Part shown: in pieces, positions 16,388 to 25,132 of the stretch | Numbering within the stretch: the first letter of the stretch is position 1 | Layout of the letters: each line of letters opens with the position of its first letter | NCBI GenBank assembly: GCA_017398335.1 | Contig: JAFQGK010000054.1 | Span: forward strand, 1 to 58,897 | Source: Bacteroidales bacterium | GTDB taxonomy: Bacteria > Bacteroidota > Bacteroidia > Bacteroidales > UBA932 | Length of the DNA stretch: 58,897 bases | Direction of reading: 5' to 3' | Program-made: the position numbers and the translations under genes | Notes under the pieces: model-generated | What the model was told of the DNA's origin: nothing | Databases searched by the model: none | Seen by the model: only the letters and a program-made list of their open reading frames with translations

Positions 16388-17572
16388 ATGACAAAGATAG
16401 GAACTACATTCACAAAGTCAGGTAAGAAGGCCGTTCTCTGCGGATCTGGCGAGCTTGGAAAGGAAGTTGCACTCGAACTCCAGCGTTATGGAGTTGAAGT
16501 AGTCGCTCTTGACAAGTATGCAGATGCTCCGGCGATGCACGTGGCTCATAAGAGTCACGTGTTGTCTATGTTGGACGGAGAGGCACTTAAGAAGGTAATA
16601 AAGGAGGAGAATCCGGATTATATCATCCCTGAAATAGAGGCGATTGCTACAGACAAGCTTGTGGAACTTGAAGCAGAGGGCTTCAATGTCGTTCCTACAG
16701 CTAATGCTACAAAACTGACAATGAACAGAGAGGGAATCAGGAGGCTCGCAGCCGAGACGCTCGGAATCCCGACCTCTCCTTATCGTTTTGCCGAAACCAG
16801 AGAAGAATTCGATAAGGCTGTGGCGGAAATCGGCCTGCCATGCGTTGTGAAGCCTGTAATGAGTTCTTCCGGACACGGCCAGAGCACAATCAAGACTCCT
16901 GATCAGATAGATGAAGCATGGAAAGTCTCTCAGGAAGGCGGACGTGCCGGCGGTGGCAAAGTCATAGTTGAAGGTTTTGTAAAGTTTGATTATGAGATAA
17001 CTCTCCTGACTGTACGACATTCGGCAGGAACAACATTCCTTAAGCCTGTAGGACATCATCAGGTGGACGGAGACTATCGTGAGTCATGGCAGCCTCAGGC
17101 TATGTCACAGGAGGCTATCGAGCTTGCTGAGGCCATTGCAAAGGCTATAACTGATGCATTGGGAGGATATGGAATATTCGGCGTCGAGCTCTTCGTAAAG
17201 GGAGACGAAGTAATCTTCAGCGAAGTATCCCCACGCCCGCACGACACGGGAATGGTTACTATGATATCTCAGGATATGTCGGAATTTGCACTTCATGCCC
17301 GTGCAGTCCTCGGCCTTCCTATACCGGAAGTGAAATTTTATGGCCCATCAGCATCCAAGGCCATCGTAGTGGAAGGTAATACCAAGGAATATGAATTCTG
17401 CAACCTCGACAAAGTACTTGAGGAGCCGGGGGTGCAGATCCGTCTCTTCGGAAAACCTGAGATTGCCGGTCACAGACGCGTAGGAGTCATCCTTGCAACA
17501 GATGATTCGGTTGCAGGAGCTTTGGCGAAGGCAGAAAGAGCTTATGCCAAACTTGAAGTTAAGGTTTATTGA
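16388..17572 (+). CDS. purT: formate-dependent phosphoribosylglycinamide formyltransferase (GAR transformylase 2)
   Basis: The 394-residue ATP-grasp enzyme has the N-terminal [19 protein letters not shown], the ATP-grasp loop [49 protein letters not shown] and a C-terminal hybrid domain. It makes formyl-GAR from GAR, formate and ATP in purine synthesis and does not need 10-formyl-THF. The length is normal when the start at 16388 is used. Converging with the HAD gene, its stop is only 2 bases from that gene's stop. Confidence 0.95.
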   Translation: MTKIGTTFTKSGKKAVLCGSGELGKEVALELQRYGVEVVALDKYADAPAMHVAHKSHVLSMLDGEALKKVIKEENPDYIIPEIEAIATDKLVELEAEGFNVVPTANATKLTMNREGIRRLAAETLGIPTSPYRFAETREEFDKAVAEIGLPCVVKPVMSSSGHGQSTIKTPDQIDEAWKVSQEGGRAGGGKVIVEGFVKFDYEITLLTVRHSAGTTFLKPVGHHQVDGDYRESWQPQAMSQEAIELAEAIAKAITDALGGYGIFGVELFVKGDEVIFSEVSPRPHDTGMVTMISQDMSEFALHARAVLGLPIPEVKFYGPSASKAIVVEGNTKEYEFCNLDKVLEEPGVQIRLFGKPEIAGHRRVGVILATDDSVAGALAKAERAYAKLEVKVY

Positions 17573-17574
17573 TC

Positions 17575-18414
17575 TTACTTGAATCTTGCGAGATTCGCCA
17601 GGTCGAAATCAATCTTGATCTTATCAATTATAGAGCAGACGACTTCGTACGTTCTGCTCTCTTTTGTATAGTCAGCCGGAGTTATGAAATTGACCCTCTG
17701 CTGTCTGAGCAGTCTGCGTGCAGTGTTCTTCTTGCGTGGTATGTTCGGATTATAAACGGCGATCGAATTACCTCCGAACATTTTTACGATCTTCATGCAT
17801 GGCACGTCCGTCTCACCGTCTCCGAAATATATCATATGAGGGAAAGGAATCCTCTTCTTTTCTTCCATCTTGCTTTCATTGACCTTCTTGTTGTCCCTTA
17901 TACTCAAGATGCCCTTGTTTATCTTGAAAAGGAACTGGGTCTTTGCCGTATAGTCAACAGCTACTCCCGGCCACTCTGCCTCTCCTTCGCTGTTGTATAT
18001 GAAGGAGCATGCGAAGATGCGCTTGAATTCCTTGCCGATCGGCGTACCTTCGATCATCTCTGCCAGACCTGATGAGTTGATGTAGTGCTCGACTTTCACG
18101 CCCCTCTGCTTTCCATAGTCATTGATAAGGCCGAACCATTCCTTGACACCTTTGAACAATTCTACAGATTCTCCGAATTTGTAGAAGTCTTCGCGGCGAA
18201 GCTTGATTCCTGATTTCTTCGCTTCGTCGAACATCAGTTTCATATAACTTAGAATGTTGCTGGCATCCTGACCGACTGCGATATCGTCACTCTCCTTCCA
18301 GAATTCGCTGATCTCTTTACCGATTGCCTGAATGAAGCCGAATTCCTGCATGTTGCCGGGCGACAAGGTGCCGTCGAAATCATATACCAATGCTACGATG
18401 GGACGTTTTCTCAT
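17575..18414 (-). CDS. HAD-superfamily phosphatase
   Basis: The 279-residue protein begins RKRPIVALVYDFDGTLSPGN, with the nucleophile Asp and acid Asp in DFDGT, then NSSGL (motif II Ser/Thr), a conserved Lys region, and GDGETDVPCMK (motif III/IV metal ligands). It fits the HAD phosphatase family of Bacteroidota with an unknown phosphorylated substrate. The ATG at 18414 is better than the upstream TTG at 18453. It diverges from the acyl-CoA synthetase gene. Confidence 0.85.
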   Translation of the reverse strand: MRKRPIVALVYDFDGTLSPGNMQEFGFIQAIGKEISEFWKESDDIAVGQDASNILSYMKLMFDEAKKSGIKLRREDFYKFGESVELFKGVKEWFGLINDYGKQRGVKVEHYINSSGLAEMIEGTPIGKEFKRIFACSFIYNSEGEAEWPGVAVDYTAKTQFLFKINKGILSIRDNKKVNESKMEEKKRIPFPHMIYFGDGETDVPCMKIVKMFGGNSIAVYNPNIPRKKNTARRLLRQQRVNFITPADYTKESRTYEVVCSIIDKIKIDFDLANLARFK

Positions 18415-18468
18415 AATCAGATCCTTTGAAAATTGTAAAATATCACCCCTCAAAAAGGTATTTCACCA

Positions 18469-18496
18469 CAAATATAATAAATATAATACGCTACAA
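18469..18496 (-). promoter_or_regulatory. promoter of the HAD phosphatase gene
   Basis: On the minus strand TTG (18494-18496) and TATATTTG (18469-18476) are separated by 17 bases. It faces away from the TATTTTTG box at 18509-18516 that serves the synthetase gene. Confidence 0.6.
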
Positions 18497-18508
18497 GCCA
18501 TATTTTCA

Positions 18509-18516
18509 TATTTTTG
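18509..18516 (+). promoter_or_regulatory. -7 promoter box for the acyl-CoA synthetase gene
   Basis: TATTTTTG fits TAnnTTTG and lies 32 bases before the ATG at 18549, which supports that start over upstream in-frame TTG codons. Confidence 0.55.
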
Positions 18517-18548
18517 CGACCGGAAAACTAAAAACTGTCCTAAATAAG

Positions 18549-20183
18549 ATGAAGCATTATTTTTCAAGACTTGAAGAGGCGATGAAGGCCAACTGGGAGC
18601 GTCCGGCACTCGCCAATTATCGTGGAGAAACATTCACTTTCGGTGAACTCGCAACCCAGATTGCAAAGTTCCATCTTTTCTTTGAATCAATCGGTCTTAA
18701 AAAGGGAGATAAGGTCGCTCTTTGTGCAAAGAACTCAGCACGCTGGGGAGTGACATTCTTTGCAGCCAATACATACGAGGCTGTTCTCGTTCCTATCCTG
18801 GCTGACTTTCATCCGGACAGTGTCAATTCGCTTGTTGACCATTCTGAAAGCAAGGTCCTTCTGACTGACTCTGATATATGGGCCAAACTTGATATAACCA
18901 AGATGCCTACGGTCAAGGCTGTCATTTCATCCAGTGACTTTTCGCTTCTTTATGCTGCAGAAGAGAACATTCAGTCTGCTAATGACAATCTTCAGAATCT
19001 TTTCAATGAGAAATATCCGTCGGGTTTTTCGGCATCTGATATCTCATATCCTATAGATAACGACAAGGAACTTGCAATCATTAATTATACATCAGGTACT
19101 ACAAGTGCCCCTAAGGGTGTCATGCTCCGCCACGAGTGCATCTCGGCAAATGTGGAGTTCGGCCAGAAGAGACTTCCTTCCTATCCTGAAGACAAGATTG
19201 TTTCAATGCTCCCGATGGCTCATATGTACGGAATGATGTTCGAACTTATCTATCCTCTTTGCGGCGGTTCTTCAGTCTATTATCTTGGAAAGACTCCTAC
19301 TCCGGCCCTTCTCCTTGGAGCAATGGCTGAGGTCAAGCCTTACCTTGTGATCACAGTTCCTCTCGTTATGGAGAAGATTTTCAAGAGCAAGGTAGCTCCT
19401 GTAGTCAATAAGCCTGTTATGAAGGCAATTTGTGCAATCCCTGGTCTCAATCAGGTGATTTTCAAGAAGATCCGCACTCAGCTCCTTAACGCTTTCGGTG
19501 GCAAGGTGAGAGAGATCGTGATGGGTGGCGCAGCTCTTAATCCTGATGTTGAGAAGTGGTTCAGAAAATTCAAGCTTCCTTTCACAGTTGGTTATGGTAT
19601 GACAGAGGCCGCTCCTCTTCTCGCTTATGAAGACTGGTGGGAGTTCAAGTCAAAATCTTGCGGAAAGGGCGTGGACAGCGTCGAGGTACGTATAGATTCC
19701 GAGGATCCTATCAATATCGTAGGCGAAATCCAGGCAAAAGGTATCAGCCTTATGAGCGGATACTACAAGAACGAGGAGGCTACAAAGGCAGCATTTACAG
19801 AGGACGGCTGGATGCGTACCGGTGACCTCGGTGTCCTTGACTCACTTGGAAATATCTATATACGTGGCCGCAGCAAGAATATGATTCTTTCTGCAAACGG
19901 TCAGAATATCTATCCGGAAGAGATTGAAGCAGCGATCAACAATCAGGATTATGTTATTGAATCTGTGGTGGTTGACAGAGGTGCAAGCCTTGTTGCCCTT
20001 GTATATGTCGATAAGGACAAGATTGCTGCAGATGGCCTTGAACTGGAGGCTCAGATGAATCATATGAAGGCTGAAGTCAACAGATCAATGCCGTCATACA
20101 GCAAGATCGCAAAGGTTGAGGTCATGGACCAGCCTTTCGAGAAAACTCCTAAAATGAGTATCAAGAGATTTATGTATAAATAA
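18549..20183 (+). CDS. long-chain acyl-CoA synthetase / AMP-binding enzyme
   Basis: The 544-residue enzyme carries the AMP-binding P-loop YTSGTTSAPKGVML near residue 190, VGYGMTEAAPLLAYE near 340, and the GDLG / RGRSKNMILSANGQNIYPEEIE block that closes the active site, followed by a C-terminal swinging domain ending at the catalytic-Lys region (KTPKMSIKRFMYK). It activates fatty acids as acyl-adenylates and then thioesters. A strong terminator follows. Confidence 0.9.
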   Translation: MKHYFSRLEEAMKANWERPALANYRGETFTFGELATQIAKFHLFFESIGLKKGDKVALCAKNSARWGVTFFAANTYEAVLVPILADFHPDSVNSLVDHSESKVLLTDSDIWAKLDITKMPTVKAVISSSDFSLLYAAEENIQSANDNLQNLFNEKYPSGFSASDISYPIDNDKELAIINYTSGTTSAPKGVMLRHECISANVEFGQKRLPSYPEDKIVSMLPMAHMYGMMFELIYPLCGGSSVYYLGKTPTPALLLGAMAEVKPYLVITVPLVMEKIFKSKVAPVVNKPVMKAICAIPGLNQVIFKKIRTQLLNAFGGKVREIVMGGAALNPDVEKWFRKFKLPFTVGYGMTEAAPLLAYEDWWEFKSKSCGKGVDSVEVRIDSEDPINIVGEIQAKGISLMSGYYKNEEATKAAFTEDGWMRTGDLGVLDSLGNIYIRGRSKNMILSANGQNIYPEEIEAAINNQDYVIESVVVDRGASLVALVYVDKDKIAADGLELEAQMNHMKAEVNRSMPSYSKIAKVEVMDQPFEKTPKMSIKRFMYK

Positions 20184-20206
20184 TCAAGGTACTATCCCTA
20201 AACCTC

Positions 20207-20237
20207 GGGGCGGACTGTGCGAGAGCATGGCCGCCCC
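20207..20237 (+). terminator. terminator after the acyl-CoA synthetase gene
   Basis: GGGGCGG (20207-20213) pairs with CCGCCCC (20231-20237), followed by TTTCTT. Confidence 0.75.
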
Positions 20238-20298
20238 TTTCTTATGCAACGAATTATCGCATTATTGCATCTTAAAGCCATTACAAAACCGTATGATT

Positions 20299-20928
20299 AT
20301 GAAAAGAATGCTTTTTGCCGTTCTTCTGATGGGAATGCCATTCCTCCTTTCTGCTCAGGAAAGGCGTATGACCCGTGAGGAAAGATTCAGGGAACGCTTC
20401 CCTTATCGTTATGAGGTAAGGATCGGATATGGTGGCACTCCGATGTATGACGAGGAAAATTTCCTGTATTCAGGTTGCGGATGCTGGGATATATATGATA
20501 ACACTCCGAAACTCGACAACCTGTATCGGGTCCAGGACGGTCCGGAATATGTCACTGGCGTGTTTTCTGCTGAATTCAGCATGCATCTGAGAAGGTGGTT
20601 CACGCTTGGATTCAATCTGGGAATCAATGGAATGTGGGGGCAGCAGTACGATCCCACTGCCGGTATATATACCAGAAAGTCCGGCGCATCATTCAATATC
20701 ATGCCGGTAGCCCGCTTCAATTGGTTCACTACTTCAGTGGTAAGGATGTATTCTTCTGTAGGACTTGGTGTCTATGCCGGTTTTTATGACGATGAGAGGG
20801 AATGTACAGCAGCAGCAATGTGTGCACCGGTGGGTATAACAATCGGACGCAAGTTCTTTTTCTTTGGTGAAACGGTGCTGAGTACTGCTTCATTCGGTGG
20901 AAATATAGGTATAGGTTACAGATTCTAA
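20299..20928 (+). CDS. small secreted, outer-membrane barrel-like protein
   Basis: With the ATG at 20299 the protein has 209 residues, a signal peptide ending LLSAQ, a short basic stretch rich in Arg (RRMTREERFRERFPYR), then strands such as YEVRIGYGG, FTLGFNLGINGM, VRMYSSVGLGVYAGFY and a terminal strand GGNIGIGYRF. The final Phe and the strand pattern suggest a small outer-membrane barrel. An ATG at 20293 is an alternative. It leads a two-gene unit with the lipoprotein at 20941. Confidence 0.65.
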   Translation: MKRMLFAVLLMGMPFLLSAQERRMTREERFRERFPYRYEVRIGYGGTPMYDEENFLYSGCGCWDIYDNTPKLDNLYRVQDGPEYVTGVFSAEFSMHLRRWFTLGFNLGINGMWGQQYDPTAGIYTRKSGASFNIMPVARFNWFTTSVVRMYSSVGLGVYAGFYDDERECTAAAMCAPVGITIGRKFFFFGETVLSTASFGGNIGIGYRF

Positions 20929-20940
20929 AAGCAGACGGTT

Positions 20941-21711
20941 ATGAAAAGGTTATTTATAGCTTTCATTATATGTGCAGGATTTGTATCCTGCCAGATCAGT
21001 GATTCGTCTATCAGACCGGTGGACGGTCATCAGCTCTTCAATTATTCATCCGGTCTCTGCGGCAATTATGTGACCGTGCCGGTGGAGCTTATGGAAATGC
21101 TTATAGGTTTTGATGAATATATGAACAAGTCATTGGCTGACAAGGAGGCAGATGCCCGTTTCTATGGAAAGATCGACGAAATGTCGGATAATGTATACAG
21201 ATTCAATGACAATGCCGAGAGGAAGATTCAGTGTACGGTCGATACCCAGGGAAAATCCATCCATGACAAGGATGCCGTGTGGATCATAGCTCATCTGTCA
21301 TCTTGGGGATATAACGAGGCTGACGTGCTGACCAGCTATTATGATTATAGTCTTCCTGAATATACAGAAATCAGAATGACGGATGTCGAAAATTCAGTGT
21401 GGACTATTTCATATGAGGACTTGTTCGAGACGGTCCTCAAGTATAAGGGCCAGGATGAAGGACGCAATATCTGGGAGGTGACCGCTACAGGAAAGGACGT
21501 GTCGTCAAAGTCTGATCTGACCGCATATTTCAGTACAGGTGATGCGCCGCTTGAGGTTAAGGAAAGAAAGATGAACGAAGATAAGGTATATCTCGGTAAT
21601 GCATATAAGGGAAACTTCAATGTGGACATATATTCAGGTAAAGAACTGAAGGATTGGTGCCATATCACTTTCCGTCCGGGATTCACGACGAAATACGAAA
21701 CAAACCAGTGA
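20941..21711 (+). CDS. lipoprotein of unknown function
   Basis: The 256-residue protein has a lipobox at about Cys17 (FVSCQ). Its mature part has no motif I recognise; it holds several Tyr- and Asp-rich segments (YGKIDEMSDNVYRFNDN) and ends in a beta-rich region (WCHITFRPGF). It follows the small barrel gene by 12 bases, so the two probably act together at the outer membrane. Confidence 0.65.
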   Translation: MKRLFIAFIICAGFVSCQISDSSIRPVDGHQLFNYSSGLCGNYVTVPVELMEMLIGFDEYMNKSLADKEADARFYGKIDEMSDNVYRFNDNAERKIQCTVDTQGKSIHDKDAVWIIAHLSSWGYNEADVLTSYYDYSLPEYTEIRMTDVENSVWTISYEDLFETVLKYKGQDEGRNIWEVTATGKDVSSKSDLTAYFSTGDAPLEVKERKMNEDKVYLGNAYKGNFNVDIYSGKELKDWCHITFRPGFTTKYETNQ

Positions 21712-21772
21712 TTTGTCAGTCCTGACTGACTATTTGTCAGATTTAAGGGCTTGGAACATAATTTGACTATAT

Positions 21773-21798
21773 GGGTTGTCCTTCGGGATGACCCTTTT
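21773..21798 (+). terminator. terminator before htpG
   Basis: GGGTTGTCC (21773-21781) and GGATGACCC (21785-21793) can pair with one mismatch, followed by TTTTT (21794-21798). Confidence 0.65.
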
Positions 21799-21846
21799 TC
21801 GTCTTACCCGTGACATCAGATGTGAAATATTTAAAAGTGATATAAA

Positions 21847-23844
21847 ATGGCAACAAACGGAAAAATTGGAGTTACAACCGAGAATATATTCCCGGTGATC
21901 AAGAAGTTTCTTTATTCGGACCATGAGATCTTTCTGAGAGAGCTTGTGGCAAATGCTGTGGACGCTACCCAGAAGATGAAGGCTCTGGCAGCGTCTGGAG
22001 AATATAAGGCAGAGTTGGAGGATCTTGCTGTCAGGATAGAACTCGATGAAGCTGCCAGGACCTTGAAAATCATTGATAACGGCATAGGTATGACCGAGGA
22101 GGAGGTTGACAGGTATATCAACCAGATTGCCTTCTCGTCAGCCGGTGAGTTCCTTGAGAAATACAAGGATCAGCTCAGCAGCATTATCGGTCATTTCGGA
22201 CTTGGTTTCTATTCAGCTTTCATGGTCGCTGAGAAGGTGACTATCGAGACTCTTTCATGGAAGGAAGGTGCAAAGGCGGTGAAATGGACCTGCGACGGTT
22301 CTCCTGAGTACGAGATGTCTGAATGTGACAAGTCTGACAGAGGAACAGTCATCACTCTTTACATTGCTGAAGATGAGAAGGAGTATGCTGAAAGGGGACG
22401 TATCCAGAACCTTCTGAATAAATACTGCAAGTTCATGCCGGTGCCTGTGATTTTCGGCAAGCAGCAGGAATGGAAGGATGGAAAATATGTGGATACGGAC
22501 AAGGATAACGTGATCAATAAGGTCGAGCCACTCTGGACAAGGATGCCGTCAGACCTCAAGGATGAGGACTATAACGAGTTCTACAGGGCTCTGTATCCTA
22601 TGGCGGAAGAGCCTTTGTTCCATATTCATCTGAACGTGGACTATCCGTTCAATCTTACCGGTATCCTATATTTCCCTAAGATCAGGAACAATGTAGAGAT
22701 CCAGCGTAACAAGATCCAGCTTTACTGCAACCAGATGTTCGTTACGGATTCAGTTGACAATATCGTTCCGGACTTCCTCACTTTGCTCCATGGAGTGATA
22801 GACTCTCCGGATATCCCTCTGAATGTGTCCAGAAGCTATCTTCAGAGTGATTCAAATGTAAAGAAGATTTCTACCTACATCACAAAGAAGGTGGCTGACC
22901 GTCTGGACGAGATCTTCAGGAACGAGCGTCAGCAGCTTGAGGAGAAATGGGACAATCTTAAGCTTTTCATCGAGTACGGAATGCTTTCGGACGAGAAGTT
23001 CTGTGACAGGGCCATGAAGTTTGCTCTGCTCAAGAATGTGGACGGCAAGTATTTCAGCATCGAGGATTACAGAAAGGCGATAGAAGGGGAGCAGACAGAC
23101 AAGGACAAGAAGACAGTCTTCCTTTATGCGAGAGATGCAGATGCTCAGTATTCGTTCATCGAGGCGGCAAGGTCCAAAGGATATGACGTTCTGATAATGG
23201 ACTGCCAGCTTGACAGCCATTTCGTGAATCTGCTTGAGTCAAAGTTGGAGAATACCCGTTTCGCACGTGTTGATTCAGACAGCATTGATAACCTTATACC
23301 TAAGGAGGATAAGATCCGTCCGGAACTTTCGGAGGCAGATCAGGAAGACCTTTCAGTAATCTTCAAGTCTGTTCTTCCTAAGGAGAACGAGTACTATGTG
23401 CAGGCAGATAACCTTGGTGAGGATGCAGCTCCTATTCTTATCACTCAGAGCGAGTTCATGCGTCGATATCGCGAGATGTCTGCCATGGGCGGAGGTATGA
23501 ATTTCTATGGAGAGATGCCTTCGATGTACAACATCACAGTCAATATGCAGAATCCTCTGGTAGCAAAGGTAATGGCTTCAAAGGCTGCTGAGGTGGCTCC
23601 CGCTCAGGTGATTCCGGATGCTGCTTCAGATGCGTCAGAGGATGTGAAGAGGACTGTGACAGAGGCAAAGGAAACTGCTGCAGCTTCTCATAAGGCTGAT
23701 CTTGAGGCATTTGCAGGTGATAACGAGATCCTTAAGCAGATAACTGACCTTGCGCTTCTTGCAAACGGTATGCTTAAGGGCAAGGAACTCAGCGACTTTA
23801 TCGCACGCAGTGCCAAGGTTGTCGAGGATGCGTATCTTAAATAG
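21847..23844 (+). CDS. htpG: molecular chaperone HtpG (Hsp90)
   Basis: The 665-residue protein has the Hsp90 ATP-binding (Bergerat) motifs: RELVANAVDATQKM, IDNGIGMTEEEVD and IIGHFGLGFYSAFMV, then the middle domain with RNNVEIQRNKIQLYCNQMFVTD and LNVSRSYLQSD. The region near residue 570-600 (AAEVAPAQVIPDAASDASED) is a low-complexity linker before the C-terminal dimerisation domain. It is an ATP-driven chaperone of the cytoplasm. A large cruciform follows immediately. Confidence 0.95.
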   Translation: MATNGKIGVTTENIFPVIKKFLYSDHEIFLRELVANAVDATQKMKALAASGEYKAELEDLAVRIELDEAARTLKIIDNGIGMTEEEVDRYINQIAFSSAGEFLEKYKDQLSSIIGHFGLGFYSAFMVAEKVTIETLSWKEGAKAVKWTCDGSPEYEMSECDKSDRGTVITLYIAEDEKEYAERGRIQNLLNKYCKFMPVPVIFGKQQEWKDGKYVDTDKDNVINKVEPLWTRMPSDLKDEDYNEFYRALYPMAEEPLFHIHLNVDYPFNLTGILYFPKIRNNVEIQRNKIQLYCNQMFVTDSVDNIVPDFLTLLHGVIDSPDIPLNVSRSYLQSDSNVKKISTYITKKVADRLDEIFRNERQQLEEKWDNLKLFIEYGMLSDEKFCDRAMKFALLKNVDGKYFSIEDYRKAIEGEQTDKDKKTVFLYARDADAQYSFIEAARSKGYDVLIMDCQLDSHFVNLLESKLENTRFARVDSDSIDNLIPKEDKIRPELSEADQEDLSVIFKSVLPKENEYYVQADNLGEDAAPILITQSEFMRRYREMSAMGGGMNFYGEMPSMYNITVNMQNPLVAKVMASKAAEVAPAQVIPDAASDASEDVKRTVTEAKETAAASHKADLEAFAGDNEILKQITDLALLANGMLKGKELSDFIARSAKVVEDAYLK

Positions 23845-23845
23845 A

Positions 23846-23938
23846 ATATGTCCGGTAGAATTCCGGTGACCCCTGTCTGCCTATGGCAGACACCCCCTAG
23901 CCGGGGGTGGCATGTCACCTATATTCTACCGGACATAT
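23846..23938. repeat. 93-bp three-stem palindrome (terminator region of htpG)
   Basis: Outer arms 23846-23861 and 23923-23938 are a perfect 16-bp inverted repeat (ATATGTCCGGTAGAAT). GGTGAC (23865-23870) pairs with GTCACC (23914-23919). Inside lie two hairpins: TGTCTGCC/GGCAGACA (23874-23881, 23885-23892) and CCCCC/GGGGG around TAGCC (23893-23907). The inner 55 bases have the same plan as the insert in argC (37116-37169). It could form a cruciform and probably ends htpG transcription. Confidence 0.85.
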
Positions 23939-23939
23939 C

Positions 23940-23989
23940 CGTCATCCCAGACCAGTCATTGTCATCCCCGGCTCGATCGGGGATCCCTA
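23940..23989. repeat. GTCATCCCCGACC-type repeat reaching the folE stop codon
   Basis: The sequence has GTCATCCC twice and the palindrome CCCCGGCTCGATCGGGG, as in the clusters near 3273 and 8187. Its right edge contains the folE stop, so the repeat and the gene end share bases. Confidence 0.6.
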
Positions 23990-24574
23990 GCGGATAAGGT
24001 TGAGGAATTCGTTACGGGTACGTTCATCTTTGAGGAAAATTCCACTGAAGGCCGATGTGGTGGTTACCGCATTGGCCTTTTGCACGCCTCTGAGGGTCAT
24101 GCATGTGTGAGAAGCCTCTATGACTACTGCGACACCAAGAGGATGAAGTGTGTCCTGGATGCAGTCACGTATCTGCGTCGTCAGTCTTTCCTGCACCTGA
24201 AGACGGCGTGCGAATGTCTCCACGACGCGTGCGATCTTGCTGAGGCCGGTAATCGTCCCGTTAGGTATATATGCGACATGAGCCTTGCCGATGAAAGGCA
24301 TCACGTGGTGTTCACAGGTAGAATAAAGTTCGATGTCTTTGACAAGCACCATCTGCTGGTACTCCTCTTTGAACATCGCACTTCTCAGGATCTCTGCTCC
24401 GTCCTGATGCGCACCATGTGTAAGGAACTGCAGAGCTTTGGCCACTCGCTCTGGGGTCTTTACAAGTCCTTCGCGTTCCGGATCTTCGCCAAGAAGCTTG
24501 AGTATTTCCTTATAATGCTCAGCTATTGCGGCTGTTGTCTGCTCGTCGTATCTTTCGTCCTTAAAATATGCCAT
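23987..24574 (-). CDS. folE: GTP cyclohydrolase I
   Basis: The 195-residue enzyme has [22 protein letters not shown], with zinc ligands Cys and His, [22 protein letters not shown] and the third ligand in [13 protein letters not shown]. It opens the GTP ring to dihydroneopterin triphosphate, the first step of folate (and of some other pterin) synthesis. It stands alone on this strand, and its stop lies inside a palindromic repeat. Confidence 0.95.
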   Translation of the reverse strand: MAYFKDERYDEQTTAAIAEHYKEILKLLGEDPEREGLVKTPERVAKALQFLTHGAHQDGAEILRSAMFKEEYQQMVLVKDIELYSTCEHHVMPFIGKAHVAYIPNGTITGLSKIARVVETFARRLQVQERLTTQIRDCIQDTLHPLGVAVVIEASHTCMTLRGVQKANAVTTTSAFSGIFLKDERTRNEFLNLIR

Positions 24575-24716
24575 CTTGCAGGAATTTTATGTATAAATGT
24601 AGCAAAAATCGTGATATCTGTCCGGCTGGTATGGTCCTTGTGCCTTAAATCACAGCATTATGCAAAAAAATCTGTGCAAAAATACTAAAAAGAAATGCAT
24701 TATTGATTTTTTTGTC

Positions 24717-24724
24717 TATATTTG
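24717..24724 (+). promoter_or_regulatory. -7 promoter box for the 24787 gene
   Basis: TATATTTG fits TAnnTTTG and is 62 bases before the ATG at 24787. Confidence 0.5.
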
Positions 24725-24786
24725 CGCCCCCTTTTAGGGAAGTATTTGCTTAAACGTTGATAATTAATAATTTAAAGAATAAAACT

Positions 24787-25008
24787 ATGTATTGGACACT
24801 TGAACTTGCGTATAGGCTTGAGGACGCTCCCTGGCCTGCAACCAAAGAGGAACTGATCGACTATGCAACCCGCTCAGGAGCACCCCTCGAGGTTGTCGAG
24901 AACCTTGAAGAACTTGAAGACGACGGTGAAATCTACGAGAGCATTGAAGACATCTGGCCAGACTATCCGTCAAAAGACGACTTCTTCTGGAACGAAGAGG
25001 AATATTAA
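24787..25008 (+). CDS. small conserved protein, DUF2795 family
   Basis: The 73-residue acidic protein (start ATG 24787; an in-frame ATG lies at 24757) reads WPATKEELIDYATRSGAPLEVVENLEEL followed by an acidic tail DDGEIYESIEDIW and a Trp/Tyr-rich end, split here to stay short: APLEVVENLEEL is the most typical part. The family is short, soluble and common in Bacteroidota, with no known biochemical role. A strong hairpin terminator follows at 25048. Confidence 0.75.
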   Translation: MYWTLELAYRLEDAPWPATKEELIDYATRSGAPLEVVENLEELEDDGEIYESIEDIWPDYPSKDDFFWNEEEY

Positions 25009-25047
25009 TAGGATATCTTCTTGAGAATCAATAGGATGAATGATATG

Positions 25048-25072
25048 ATCGGGCAGCCTTTGGGCTGCCCGA
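25048..25072 (+). terminator. terminator after the DUF2795 gene
   Basis: ATCGGGCAGCC (25048-25058) pairs with GGCTGCCCGAT (25062-25072) around a 3-base loop. T-rich sequence follows. Confidence 0.8.
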
Positions 25073-25132
25073 TTGTTATTTGGATTTTTTTTGATATCTT
25101 TACTCTGTTTGATAAATCAAATATCAGGGAAT

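Noticed and set aside
23912-24688. Plus-strand open frame of 258 codons over folE
   Set aside because: It covers the complement of folE and a palindromic repeat; its sequence shows no family motif while the minus strand has all GTP cyclohydrolase motifs.
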